29,231 bases of DNA from JBBQKF01 sp038326615 (GTDB lineage Bacteria > Bacillota > Clostridia > Saccharofermentanales > UBA5734). The notes beneath the pieces were generated by a model. It was not told where the DNA came from and made no database searches. It worked only from the letters and a program-made list of their open reading frames with translations. The translations under genes and the position numbers were made by a program. Within the stretch, counting starts at the first letter, position 1; every line of letters starts with the position of its first letter. This document shows, in pieces, positions 16,002 to 23,880 of the stretch. The stretch lies in the NCBI GenBank assembly GCA_038326615.1, contig JBBQKF010000033.1:1-29231 (forward strand), written 5' to 3'.

Positions 16002-19000
16002 ATGTACAAAAAAGTGCAAACAGACATGAGCTTTGGTTCAAGAGAAAAGGAAATACTTGAACTATGGAGAGAGAAAAAGATTTTTGCAAAGTCAATTGAA
16101 CTTCGCGAAGGAAAAGAAGCATTTACTTTTTATGATGGTCCACCAACTGCAAATGGCAAACCTCATATAGGTCATATTTTAACACGTGTAATTAAGGATA
16201 TAATTCCAAGATATAAGTCCATGAAGGGATACAAGGTTTTAAGAAAAGCTGGATGGGATACACATGGTCTGCCAGTTGAACTTGAAGTCGAGAAAATGCT
16301 TGGAATCAATGGCAAACCTCAGATTGAGGCATACGGTGTTGAACCTTTCATTCAGAAATGTAAGGAAAGTGTCTGGAAGTATAAAACTGAATGGGAAGAA
16401 ATGACCGAGAGAGTAGGATACTGGGTTGATATGGATCACCCCTATGTAACTTATGAGAATAATTACATTGAGTCTGAATGGTGGGCGCTTAAACAAATCT
16501 GGGACAAAGGGCTTCTTTACAAAGGATACAAAATTGTTCCATATTGTCCACGTTGCGGCACTTCACTTTCAAGTCACGAAGTTGCACAAGGATATAAAGA
16601 CGTAAAGGATACGTCGGTTTTTGTACGTTTCCCTGTAAAAGGACAAAATGACACTTATTTCATCGCATGGACAACAACTCCATGGACACTTCCTTCAAAC
16701 GTTGGTCTTTGTGTAAATGCAAAAGAAAAATATGTCAAAATTAGAGTAGAATCGCCTATTGAAGGTGATTCTACTGAAGTTTTCTACTATATGGCAGGAT
16801 CTTTAGTTGAAGCACTTTTCGGAGAAAATGTTGAAATCGTTGAATCTTTGATTGGTAGCAAACTTGTAGGAATGGAATATGAGCCGCTTTTCAATTATGG
16901 CGAAAAACAGATTGCACTCACTGGTAAGAAGCCTTTTAGAGTTACATCAGATGATTACGTAACATTAACTGATGGTTCAGGTATTGTTCACATCGCTCCT
17001 GCGTTTGGTGAAGATGATGCAAGAGTAGGTCGTTTGTACGATTTACCTTTCCTTCAACTTGTCAATACAGATGGTACGATGTCAGAGGATGTTGTTGATT
17101 TTGCAGGGCAATTCTGTAAAGATGCCGATGTTGGAATAATTAAGAAACTTGTCATGGACAAAAGACTCATTCGCAAAATGCCTTATGAACATAGCTATCC
17201 TTTTTGCTGGAGATGTGATACTCCGCTGATTTATTATGCAAGAAACTCATGGTTTGTTGAAATGACAAAAGTAAAAGAAAGACTTGTCGCAAATAATAAA
17301 ACAATCAACTGGATGCCAGAAACAATCCGTGACGGACGTTTCGGAAATTTCCTCGACAATGTAGTTGACTGGGGTATTTCGCGTGAAAGATATTGGGGAA
17401 CACCACTTCCTATTTGGGAATGTGAGTGTGGGCATCGCCATATGATTGGATCAATTGAAGAACTAAAATCAATGTCGGATGATTGCCCAACAGATATCGA
17501 ACTTCATAAACCATATATCGATGAAGTTCATATTAAATGTCCAAAATGTAATGAAAAAATGACCCGCGTAAGTGAAGTTATTGACTGTTGGTTTGATTCA
17601 GGGTCCATGCCTTTTGCGCAATGGCACTATCCATTTGAGAATAAAGCAAAATTTGAGGAACAATTTCCTGCAAACTTTATTTCTGAAGCGATTGATCAGA
17701 CAAGAGGATGGTTTTACACTCTTTTAGCTATATCAACTTTGTTGTTTGACACTACTTCATTCGAAAATTGTGTTGTCCTTGGACTTGTTTTAGATAAAGA
17801 TGGAATCAAAATGTCAAAACACAAAGGAAATGTTGTGGACCCATGGTCAATCTTAAATAAGCAAGGAGCTGATGCAGTTCGCTGGTATTTCTTTACTGCA
17901 AGTGCACCATGGCTTCCAAGTCGTTTTTCAGATGATGCTGTTAGCGAAGGTCAGCGTAAATTCATGGGAACGTTTTGGAACACATACGCTTTCTATATTA
18001 TGTATGCTAATATTGATAACTTCCAGTTTGATGAGTCAAAACACAGAGTGAAAAATTCTAAATTACCTGCAATCGACCGATGGTTATTAAGTAAACTTAA
18101 TACACTTATCAAAACTGTTGATAAAGGACTTGATCATTATGATATAACAGTTGCGGGCAGAGCAATTGCTGAATTTACAGACGAACTTTCTAATTGGTAT
18201 GTAAGAAGAAATCGTGAAAGATTCTGGGCAATTGGAATGGAGCAGGACAAAATCAATGCTTATTCTACTTTATATACCGCCTTGCTTACTTTAACCAAAT
18301 TATCAGCGCCATTTGTTCCGTTTATTACTGAGTCTATTTATCAGAACATCGTTGTTTCAATCGATGAAAAGGCGCCTGAAAGTGTTCATCTTTGCGATTT
18401 CCCTGTGGCTGATGAATCTGCAATCGACAAGAAGCTTGAAGAAATAATGGATGATGTATTACATATTGTTGTTATGGGCCGCGCAGCAAGAAATAATTGC
18501 GCAATCAAAAACCGCCAGCCAATTGGCAAAATGTATATTGTTTCACCTCGTGTACTTCCTGCAGAATATACTCTGCTTATAGCTGATGAGCTTAATATCA
18601 AAGAAATTATTTACACTAAAGATACTTCTTCGTTCTTTGATTACAAGTTCAAACCACAACTTAAAACACTTGGCAGAAAACTTGGCAAAATGCTTCCACA
18701 AGCATCAGAAGTAATAAAAGAACTACCTGGAATCGAAACAATGAACAAATTAAATTCGAATGGCAAAATTGTTATCAGAGTTGAAGATAATGAATTTGAA
18801 TTGTTATTAGAAGACCTGATAGTTGAGAATGTTCAACCAGCAGGACTTTCAACTGAATCTGACCGCGATTATACTGTTGCACTTGATACTGCGCTTACTA
18901 AAGAACTTATCGAGGAAGGCTTTGTTCGCGAAATGGTAAGCAAAATTCAGACAATGAGAAAAGAAGCTGGATTTGAAGTGCTTGACAAGATAAACTTCGG

Positions 19001-19166
19001 ATTTGCGAATAACGAAAAACTTAAGGAAATAGTTGAACGCAATAGCAAATTTATTAGCGAAGAAGTCCTTGCTGACAATGTTACAGAAAATTTATCTGGG
19101 TACATTAAAGAATGGGACATAAACGGTGAAAATGTTTCATTTTCTGTTGAAAAAGTTTTGTTATAA
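16002..19166 (+). CDS. ileS: Isoleucyl-tRNA synthetase
   Basis: This class I aminoacyl-tRNA synthetase (1054 residues) charges tRNA-Ile. The HIGH motif is at 55-58 (NGKPHIGHILT) and the KMSKS-type motif at 603-607 (IKMSKHKGN). The CP1 editing domain lies in between, including the threonine-rich AWTTTPWTLPSN segment. A Cys pair motif CPRCGTSLSSHEV and a second CPKC occur in the insertion. The anticodon-binding domain follows (about 690-850), with a long C-terminal extension. The length of about 1050 residues and the lack of an obvious C-terminal zinc finger resemble the longer, eukaryote-like IleS2 type, members of which often tolerate mupirocin; that resemblance is an inference. ATG 16002 follows GGAGGG at 15989-15994. 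Expression is probably induced by isoleucine starvation through the T-box. Confidence 0.98.
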   Translation: MYKKVQTDMSFGSREKEILELWREKKIFAKSIELREGKEAFTFYDGPPTANGKPHIGHILTRVIKDIIPRYKSMKGYKVLRKAGWDTHGLPVELEVEKMLGINGKPQIEAYGVEPFIQKCKESVWKYKTEWEEMTERVGYWVDMDHPYVTYENNYIESEWWALKQIWDKGLLYKGYKIVPYCPRCGTSLSSHEVAQGYKDVKDTSVFVRFPVKGQNDTYFIAWTTTPWTLPSNVGLCVNAKEKYVKIRVESPIEGDSTEVFYYMAGSLVEALFGENVEIVESLIGSKLVGMEYEPLFNYGEKQIALTGKKPFRVTSDDYVTLTDGSGIVHIAPAFGEDDARVGRLYDLPFLQLVNTDGTMSEDVVDFAGQFCKDADVGIIKKLVMDKRLIRKMPYEHSYPFCWRCDTPLIYYARNSWFVEMTKVKERLVANNKTINWMPETIRDGRFGNFLDNVVDWGISRERYWGTPLPIWECECGHRHMIGSIEELKSMSDDCPTDIELHKPYIDEVHIKCPKCNEKMTRVSEVIDCWFDSGSMPFAQWHYPFENKAKFEEQFPANFISEAIDQTRGWFYTLLAISTLLFDTTSFENCVVLGLVLDKDGIKMSKHKGNVVDPWSILNKQGADAVRWYFFTASAPWLPSRFSDDAVSEGQRKFMGTFWNTYAFYIMYANIDNFQFDESKHRVKNSKLPAIDRWLLSKLNTLIKTVDKGLDHYDITVAGRAIAEFTDELSNWYVRRNRERFWAIGMEQDKINAYSTLYTALLTLTKLSAPFVPFITESIYQNIVVSIDEKAPESVHLCDFPVADESAIDKKLEEIMDDVLHIVVMGRAARNNCAIKNRQPIGKMYIVSPRVLPAEYTLLIADELNIKEIIYTKDTSSFFDYKFKPQLKTLGRKLGKMLPQASEVIKELPGIETMNKLNSNGKIVIRVEDNEFELLLEDLIVENVQPAGLSTESDRDYTVALDTALTKELIEEGFVREMVSKIQTMRKEAGFEVLDKINFGFANNEKLKEIVERNSKFISEEVLADNVTENLSGYIKEWDINGENVSFSVEKVLL

Positions 19167-19248
19167 AAATTTCTACATAAAAATGTGATTATATTTTATA
19201 AATATTCACTGTTTTAACAAATTGTACTGCACAAAAATACAAATGCAA

Positions 19249-19311
19249 TGATATAATAGTTTCATTAAACATATTTTGTTCTCATGTCAGACTAAACCCT
19301 GATATGAGAAC
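19249..19311 (+). promoter_or_regulatory. Extended -10 promoter and strong leader hairpin before the M50 gene
   Basis: TGATATAAT at 19249-19257 is an extended -10 element; no good -35 is seen. About 20 nt into the expected transcript, GTTCTCATGTCAG (19278-19290) pairs with CTGATATGAGAAC (19299-19311) over 13 bp including one G-T pair, with an 8-nt loop. TTTAATTT follows. It could act as an attenuator or stabilising 5' hairpin, or it may terminate read-through from ileS. Confidence 0.6.
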
Positions 19312-19331
19312 TTTAATTTGAAAGGACAAAT

Positions 19332-20054
19332 ATGCTGGATACGTTATTACAGAATTTTAATTTACAAAATTTCGACATACAAGGCGTCATTATAAGAGTC
19401 TTTGTTATTTGTATATCGCTTTCATTTCATGAAATGGCACATGCATGGAGAGCTAATAAATTAGGCGATGATACAGCTTTCCGTGCTGGTCGCCTTTCAA
19501 TGAATCCACTTGTTCACTTGGATCCTATGGGAACATTAATGATGATTTTTGCTAGGGTTGGATGGGCAAAGCCGGTTCCAATAAATCCTGTTTTGTTTAC
19601 AAGAGCAAAAACAATGAAACGGGGAATAGTTGAAGTTAGCCTTGCAGGACCAATATCTAATATTTTGCTTGCTATTGTATCTTATATTATATATCAGACT
19701 CTTAATGTTATACAGATTGCAGTTTTCAAAACAAACATTACAGTTAATCCTGTAATTAATGTTCTTGAATTGTTGTTTTCAGCTATGTATATTTCTAATA
19801 TATTTCTTGCATTATTTAATTTGTTGCCAGTTCCACCACTTGACGGCTTTAAGATATTCGGATCACTACTTCCGAACCATCTTTACTATAAATTAATGGA
19901 CATGGAAAGGTATATCGGGATTGCGTTTCTTTTGATTGTTGTTTTTGCAGGTGGAATATTCGGTACAATACTTAATTTCATTGCAACACCAGTTAGGTTT
20001 GTTATTGAAACACCGCTTAACTTTGTTTTTGACCTGATTCTAAAATTAGTATAA
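19332..20054 (+). CDS. M50-family site-2 protease-like membrane metallopeptidase
   Basis: This 240-residue multi-pass membrane protein has the zinc site of the site-2 protease family: HEMAH at residues 33-37 inside the first helix, and PVPPLDGFKI with Asp171 as the third ligand. The conserved NPLVHLDPMGTL segment and SLAGPISNILLAI helix are typical of the short bacterial group (YwhC-like), which lacks a PDZ domain. Such proteases cleave within the membrane, but targets of this group are mostly unknown. AAAGGA at 19321-19325 precedes ATG 19332. It has its own promoter with a leader hairpin. The gene order M50 protease, trpS, scpA, scpB is a familiar Firmicute arrangement. Confidence 0.93.
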   Translation: MLDTLLQNFNLQNFDIQGVIIRVFVICISLSFHEMAHAWRANKLGDDTAFRAGRLSMNPLVHLDPMGTLMMIFARVGWAKPVPINPVLFTRAKTMKRGIVEVSLAGPISNILLAIVSYIIYQTLNVIQIAVFKTNITVNPVINVLELLFSAMYISNIFLALFNLLPVPPLDGFKIFGSLLPNHLYYKLMDMERYIGIAFLLIVVFAGGIFGTILNFIATPVRFVIETPLNFVFDLILKLV

Positions 20055-20170
20055 CCAGTAAATACATGATATTTTTGACTTATCACTAACATGAAATGTG
20101 AAAAAATTCTTTTAAAAAATTGATAATCAGCTATAATGTTATATGGAACAGAACAAAGAACAAATAGAAT

Positions 20171-20260
20171 AAAACTGAATAAAACTGAATAAAACTGAAT
20201 AAAACTGAATAAAACTGAATAAAACTGAATAAAACTGAATAAAACTGAATAAAACTGAAT
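20171..20260. repeat. Perfect 10-bp tandem array, nine copies
   Basis: AAAACTGAAT is repeated nine times without any mismatch, with degenerate units on both flanks. It sits in the 482-bp gap before trpS and ends 7 bp before interspersed element copy 2. A TATAAT at 20132-20137 lies 34 bp upstream, so the array may be in the trpS leader, though that promoter lacks a clear -35. Confidence 0.97.
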
Positions 20261-20267
20261 AAAATTT

Positions 20268-20431
20268 AAAATGATTATCGTGTTAACTCAGTAAAGGTTG
20301 AAAAACTCCATAGAATCATACTAAAATTAAACAATTACAAATCGAACTGTTGAAAAATTAATAGAAGCCACTTTCCTTAAAAGTATTTTGTAAGAAACAA
20401 TTTAGTCCTACTGATTAACGCTATAGTCTTA
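20268..20431. repeat. Interspersed 164-bp element, copy 2
   Basis: Full-length copy aligned end to end with 1-164. The inverted-repeat-bounded core is 20276-20425 (150 bp). A one-base loss in the right end (CTGATTAACG against CTGAGTAAACG) is balanced by an extra T earlier. Inside, TTGAAAAACTCC and TTGAAAAATTAA begin two partly similar sub-segments. It is non-coding; nothing else is seen between it and trpS. Confidence 0.9.
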
Positions 20432-20536
20432 AAATTTAATACAACCGAAATAAGAAAAAATAAGACAGAACAAAATCAAAAATTACGATGTTATTTTAAA
20501 ATGAAACAGAATAATATTTATAAACAGGAGGATATC

Positions 20537-21526
20537 ATGTCATCAAACATTATTGTCAGCGGAATGCGCCCGACCGGAAATCTTCACTTAGGAAATTATT
20601 TCGGAGCTCTCGAAAACTGGGTGAAACTTCAGGATACATATCAATGTAACTATTTTATTGCTGACTGGCATGCACTAACAACTGGTTATGCAGACACAGA
20701 TCATCTTAAAGAAAACACATACAGTCTTATTGCAGACTATATAGCATGCGGCCTTGACCCCGAGAAATCAGTCATTTTTCTTCAATCAAGAATTAAGGAA
20801 CACGCAGAACTGCACCTCGTGCTTTCGATGTCAACTCCACTTTCATGGCTTGAGAGATGTCCAACATATAAAGACCAGATTACCAATCTTTCAGACCGCG
20901 ATATAACAACTTACGGATTTTTGGGTTATCCATGCCTTATGTCATCGGATATTTTGCTATATAAAGCCGAATATGTTCCTGTTGGTGAAGATCAGGTTCC
21001 GCACCTTGAACTTTCAAGAGAAATAGCAAGACGTTTTAATTTTCTTTATAAGAAAGAAATATTTCCGGAACCAAAACCGCTACTAACAAAGTCGAAGGTT
21101 TTGCCAGGTACTGATGGACGTAAAATGTCAAAAAGTTATAATAATACAATTGCATTTTCTGATACACCAGAAGAAGTCGCTAAGAAAGTTATGGGAATGG
21201 TTACAGACCCAGCACGAATCAAGAAGGACGATTCTGGACATCCAGATATCTGCACAGTTTATGCTTTTCATAAAGTTTTTCGTGAAAATGAAATAGATGA
21301 AATCAGAACAGCCTGTGAAGGTGGCAAAATTGGATGTGTCCAATGCAAAAGAAATTTAGCTCAGGCATTAAGCAAATTCCATAGCCCGATTTATAATAAA
21401 AGAACAGAGTTGCTTGCTAATAAACCTTTATTGAAAAAAATATTAGAAGAAGGCTCCGATAAAGCTCGTGTTAAGGCTGCTCAAACAATTCAAGAAGTAA
21501 TGGACGCTGTTAAAATAGGGATTTAA
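20537..21526 (+). CDS. trpS: Tryptophanyl-tRNA synthetase
   Basis: This 329-residue class I synthetase charges tRNA-Trp. The N-terminal SGMRPTGNLHLGNYFGAL contains the HIGH-type motif HLGN (17-20), and GRKMSKSYNN carries KMSKS at 196-200. The ADWHALTT and SSDILLYKAEYVPVGEDQ blocks line the Trp/ATP site. Length is standard. I start at ATG 20537, because AGGAGG at 20526-20531 is 5 bp upstream; an in-frame ATG at 20501 precedes this ribosome-binding site. No T-box or trp leader is visible upstream, where instead the decamer array and element copy 2 are found. The stop codon is part of the first unit of a 19-bp repeat. Confidence 0.97.
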   Translation: MSSNIIVSGMRPTGNLHLGNYFGALENWVKLQDTYQCNYFIADWHALTTGYADTDHLKENTYSLIADYIACGLDPEKSVIFLQSRIKEHAELHLVLSMSTPLSWLERCPTYKDQITNLSDRDITTYGFLGYPCLMSSDILLYKAEYVPVGEDQVPHLELSREIARRFNFLYKKEIFPEPKPLLTKSKVLPGTDGRKMSKSYNNTIAFSDTPEEVAKKVMGMVTDPARIKKDDSGHPDICTVYAFHKVFRENEIDEIRTACEGGKIGCVQCKRNLAQALSKFHSPIYNKRTELLANKPLLKKILEEGSDKARVKAAQTIQEVMDAVKIGI

Positions 21527-21700
21527 TAGCATAATAATTATTTAATAGCATAATAATTATTTAATAACATAATAATTATTTAATATTACTACAGGAATTT
21601 AGTGTTACGATAAGAATTTAATAACACAAGTAAGAATTAATAACATAATTGAATTTAATAGCATAATTTAATTTAATAGCATAATTTTAAATTACCAAAT
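21522..21700. repeat. 19-bp tandem array and degenerate TTTAATA repeats between trpS and scpA
   Basis: The unit ATTTAATAGCATAATAATT occurs at 21522-21540, 21541-21559 and, with one change, 21560-21578; a fourth copy decays after 21579. Looser TTTAATAGCATAATT copies continue to about 21697. The first unit includes the trpS stop codon TAA (21524-21526). Confidence 0.92.
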
Positions 21701-21722
21701 CATTTTGAATTGAAGGGAAGAT

Positions 21723-22583
21723 ATGGCGGATATTAAAACTTATGTCTCACAAGAGACAAAATCTCAAAATAGCATTCCTGATTTAAAGATGGAACATTTT
21801 GAAGGCCCACTTGACCTTCTTTGCTATTTAATCGAAAAAAATAAAATCAATATTTATGATATCCCGATTATTACAATCACGGATCAATATATTGATTATA
21901 TTGCGCGCATGCCTTCAATCGATTTAGATTTAATGAGTGAATTTCTTGTAATGGCATCAACACTATTGCATATCAAATCCAGATTGCTGCTGCCCATGAA
22001 ACAAAATACCAATCCTGATGATGAAGTGGATCCAAGGGAAGAGCTAGTCATAAAACTTCTCGAGTATAGAAGATGTAAAGCATTAGCAGATGAATTAAGA
22101 AATCGAAATGATGTATACAAAAACTGTGTTTATAGATTTCCACAGACTGCAAAAAGTCTTGGATTTCCTTCATCTGAAATAAAAGAAGATTTTAGTAGCA
22201 GTCAGTTTTATCGTGCATGCAAAGCCGTTGCAGAACGAAACGAAATGAGATTTTACGACGTTTCAAACAGAATAATGCATATTTTACGAAGAGAAAAAAT
22301 TTCTTTAAAAGAAAAAATGAAATCAATATGGCAACAAGTTGTTAAAAAAACAAAAGTATTTTTTAACGAGATATTTCCTTCAAACACAACATCAAAGGCT
22401 GAAAGAGTTGTTGGATTTCTTGCGTTGCTTGAATTGCTAAAGCTTGACAGGATAAGTGTTAAACAAGAATCTGCTTTTGATGTTATACTAATTGAATGCG
22501 ATCCTTCATTAGTTGAAGGAAACGAAGATATTTTCGACCGTCACTTTACTAAAGAAAAATTTGAGGAGATTTCATATATATGA
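21723..22583 (+). CDS. scpA: Segregation and condensation protein ScpA
   Basis: ScpA is the kleisin subunit that links SMC heads in the SMC-ScpAB chromosome condensation complex. This 286-residue protein has the N-terminal signature FEGPLDLLCYLIEKNKINIY and the DLMSEFLVMASTLLHIKSR helix that binds the SMC neck. A C-terminal winged-helix part (about 225-280) ends with VVGFLALLELLKLDRISVKQ. Slightly longer than the usual 240-260 residues. ATG 21723 follows AAGGGAAG at 21713-21720. It overlaps scpB by four bases (ATGA), the standard coupled arrangement. Confidence 0.96.
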   Translation: MADIKTYVSQETKSQNSIPDLKMEHFEGPLDLLCYLIEKNKINIYDIPIITITDQYIDYIARMPSIDLDLMSEFLVMASTLLHIKSRLLLPMKQNTNPDDEVDPREELVIKLLEYRRCKALADELRNRNDVYKNCVYRFPQTAKSLGFPSSEIKEDFSSSQFYRACKAVAERNEMRFYDVSNRIMHILRREKISLKEKMKSIWQQVVKKTKVFFNEIFPSNTTSKAERVVGFLALLELLKLDRISVKQESAFDVILIECDPSLVEGNEDIFDRHFTKEKFEEISYI

Positions 22584-23428
22584 GCACTGATATCGAGAGT
22601 TTTCCAAATGAAGAAGATGTTAAAATAGGACATGCAGGTCTTGTGCACGAAAGTGTTGCAGATCTTCAGACACCAAATGATGACTTTGATGATACTTTTA
22701 GCCTTCCACCTGAAGATATTAAACCTGCAATTGAAGCAATATTATTTGCATCAGGAGATCCAGTTGGCCTTGATAAAATTGCATCAGTAATCAGCTTTGA
22801 TAAAGAGAAAACAAAGAAAATATTAGCTGAAATGATTAACGATTCTTTAAATAATCATAAAAGCGGCATAATTATTCGTCAACTTGATGATACATATACT
22901 TTATCCACGAAACCTGAAACCGAAATAGTACTAAAAAGGCTTTTCCTTCCAAGAAATCGTCCGCCTATGACGCAAGCTGCTTATGAAACACTCGCAATAA
23001 TTGCATATAATCAGCCTGTTACAAGGTCGCAAGTTGAGGCTGTTCGTGGAGTAAGCAGCGATAGCATTATTGCACGTCTTTTAGAGAAAAATCTTATTTT
23101 GGAGTGTGGAACTCTAGACGCACCGGGAAGACCTACTTTATTTGAAACATCTGAATTATTTCTAAAAGAATTTGGCCTTTCATCTGTAAGAGAGCTTCCA
23201 CCAATGGAAATGATGATGTACGGAACGTTGCTTGATATTGAGACATCACTAGCAAATGCATCTGGTAGTAATATTGATAATCAAATAACAATTGATCAAA
23301 TTGTCGGAGCAATTGTACCAGGTGGTAACCCTACAGAAACCAACAATGAGAACAACAGTGACAATAATATTGAGACTGAAGAAATACTGAATATTGCAAC
23401 TGCAGTGTTCGGTGAGCCAGATGAATAG
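22580..23428 (+). CDS. scpB: Segregation and condensation protein ScpB
   Basis: ScpB dimers bind ScpA and stimulate the SMC complex. Two winged-helix domains are recognisable between about residues 48 and 205: IKPAIEAILFASGDPVGLDKI begins the first, and LAIIAYNQPVTRSQVEAVRG is the signature of the second. At 282 residues it is much longer than typical ScpB (about 190-200). The extra length is an acidic N-terminal extension (1-47) and an Asn/Glu-rich C-terminal tail (about 215-282, with NNENNSDNN). The ATGA overlap with scpA indicates coupling. The stop codon TAG sits exactly where the truncated copy of the interspersed element begins, so the original C-terminus may have been altered by that junction. 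Confidence 0.95.
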   Translation: MSTDIESFPNEEDVKIGHAGLVHESVADLQTPNDDFDDTFSLPPEDIKPAIEAILFASGDPVGLDKIASVISFDKEKTKKILAEMINDSLNNHKSGIIIRQLDDTYTLSTKPETEIVLKRLFLPRNRPPMTQAAYETLAIIAYNQPVTRSQVEAVRGVSSDSIIARLLEKNLILECGTLDAPGRPTLFETSELFLKEFGLSSVRELPPMEMMMYGTLLDIETSLANASGSNIDNQITIDQIVGAIVPGGNPTETNNENNSDNNIETEEILNIATAVFGEPDE

Positions 23429-23562
23429 TTGAAAAACTCCGTAGAATCATACTAAAATTAAGCAATTACAAATCGAACTGTTGAAAAATTAGTGGAAGCC
23501 ACTTTCCTTGATAGTATTTGTAAGAAACAATTTAGTCCTACTGAGTAAACGCTATAGTCTTA
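23428..23562. repeat. Interspersed element, copy 3 (5'-truncated)
   Basis: 135 bp closely match the right-hand part of copies 1 and 2, starting at GTTGAAAAACTCC and ending GCTATAGTCTTA. About 29 bp, including the left inverted repeat, are missing, so only the right end is intact. The left border falls on the last base of the scpB stop codon. Confidence 0.9.
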
Positions 23563-23720
23563 TAATATAATTGATTTGAATATAATAGAATTCATTAGAA
23601 ATTAATGGAAGTGATTGTAAGAAAATAGATTTTAATAGAAGTGATTTGAATATAATATAAGTTAATAGAATTTATTTGAAGATAATAGAAGATAATATAA
23701 AAATTATTTATGTAAATGCA
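23563..23720. other. AT-rich degenerate repeat stretch upstream of the carboxyltransferase operon
   Basis: This is non-coding sequence built of TAATAGAA, GAAGTGATT and GATTTGAATATAATA motifs; the last is found at 23572-23586 and again at 23641-23655. No ORF or RNA gene is recognised. A TATAAT at 23753-23758 may be the operon -10, but TTGACT at 23723-23728 is 24 bp away, too far for a standard promoter. Confidence 0.5.
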
Positions 23721-23766
23721 AATTGACTCTTCCAATAAATAGGAACTTGCTTTATAATTAGCTTGG

Positions 23767-23854
23767 AAAGAGATGGTTTTCATCTCTTTAATAATATTCA
23801 TATTTAACATACAATGTCAGGTAATGAGGTAAAATCTGATTAAATTCAGATTTT
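23767..23854 (+). promoter_or_regulatory. Leader with two perfect hairpins before the carboxyltransferase operon
   Basis: AAAGAGATG (23767-23775) pairs perfectly with CATCTCTTT (23781-23789) around a 5-nt loop. AAAATCTGA (23831-23839) pairs perfectly with TCAGATTTT (23846-23854) around a 6-nt loop. The second ends 16 bp before the GGAGG of the first gene. They may control read-through or translation; no known riboswitch class is recognised. Confidence 0.5.
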
Positions 23855-23880
23855 ATGATTAATAAATAATGGAGGAAAAA

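Noticed and set aside
20171..20260. Possible CRISPR array
   Set aside because: Units are 10 bp and contiguous, with no spacers and no cas genes.
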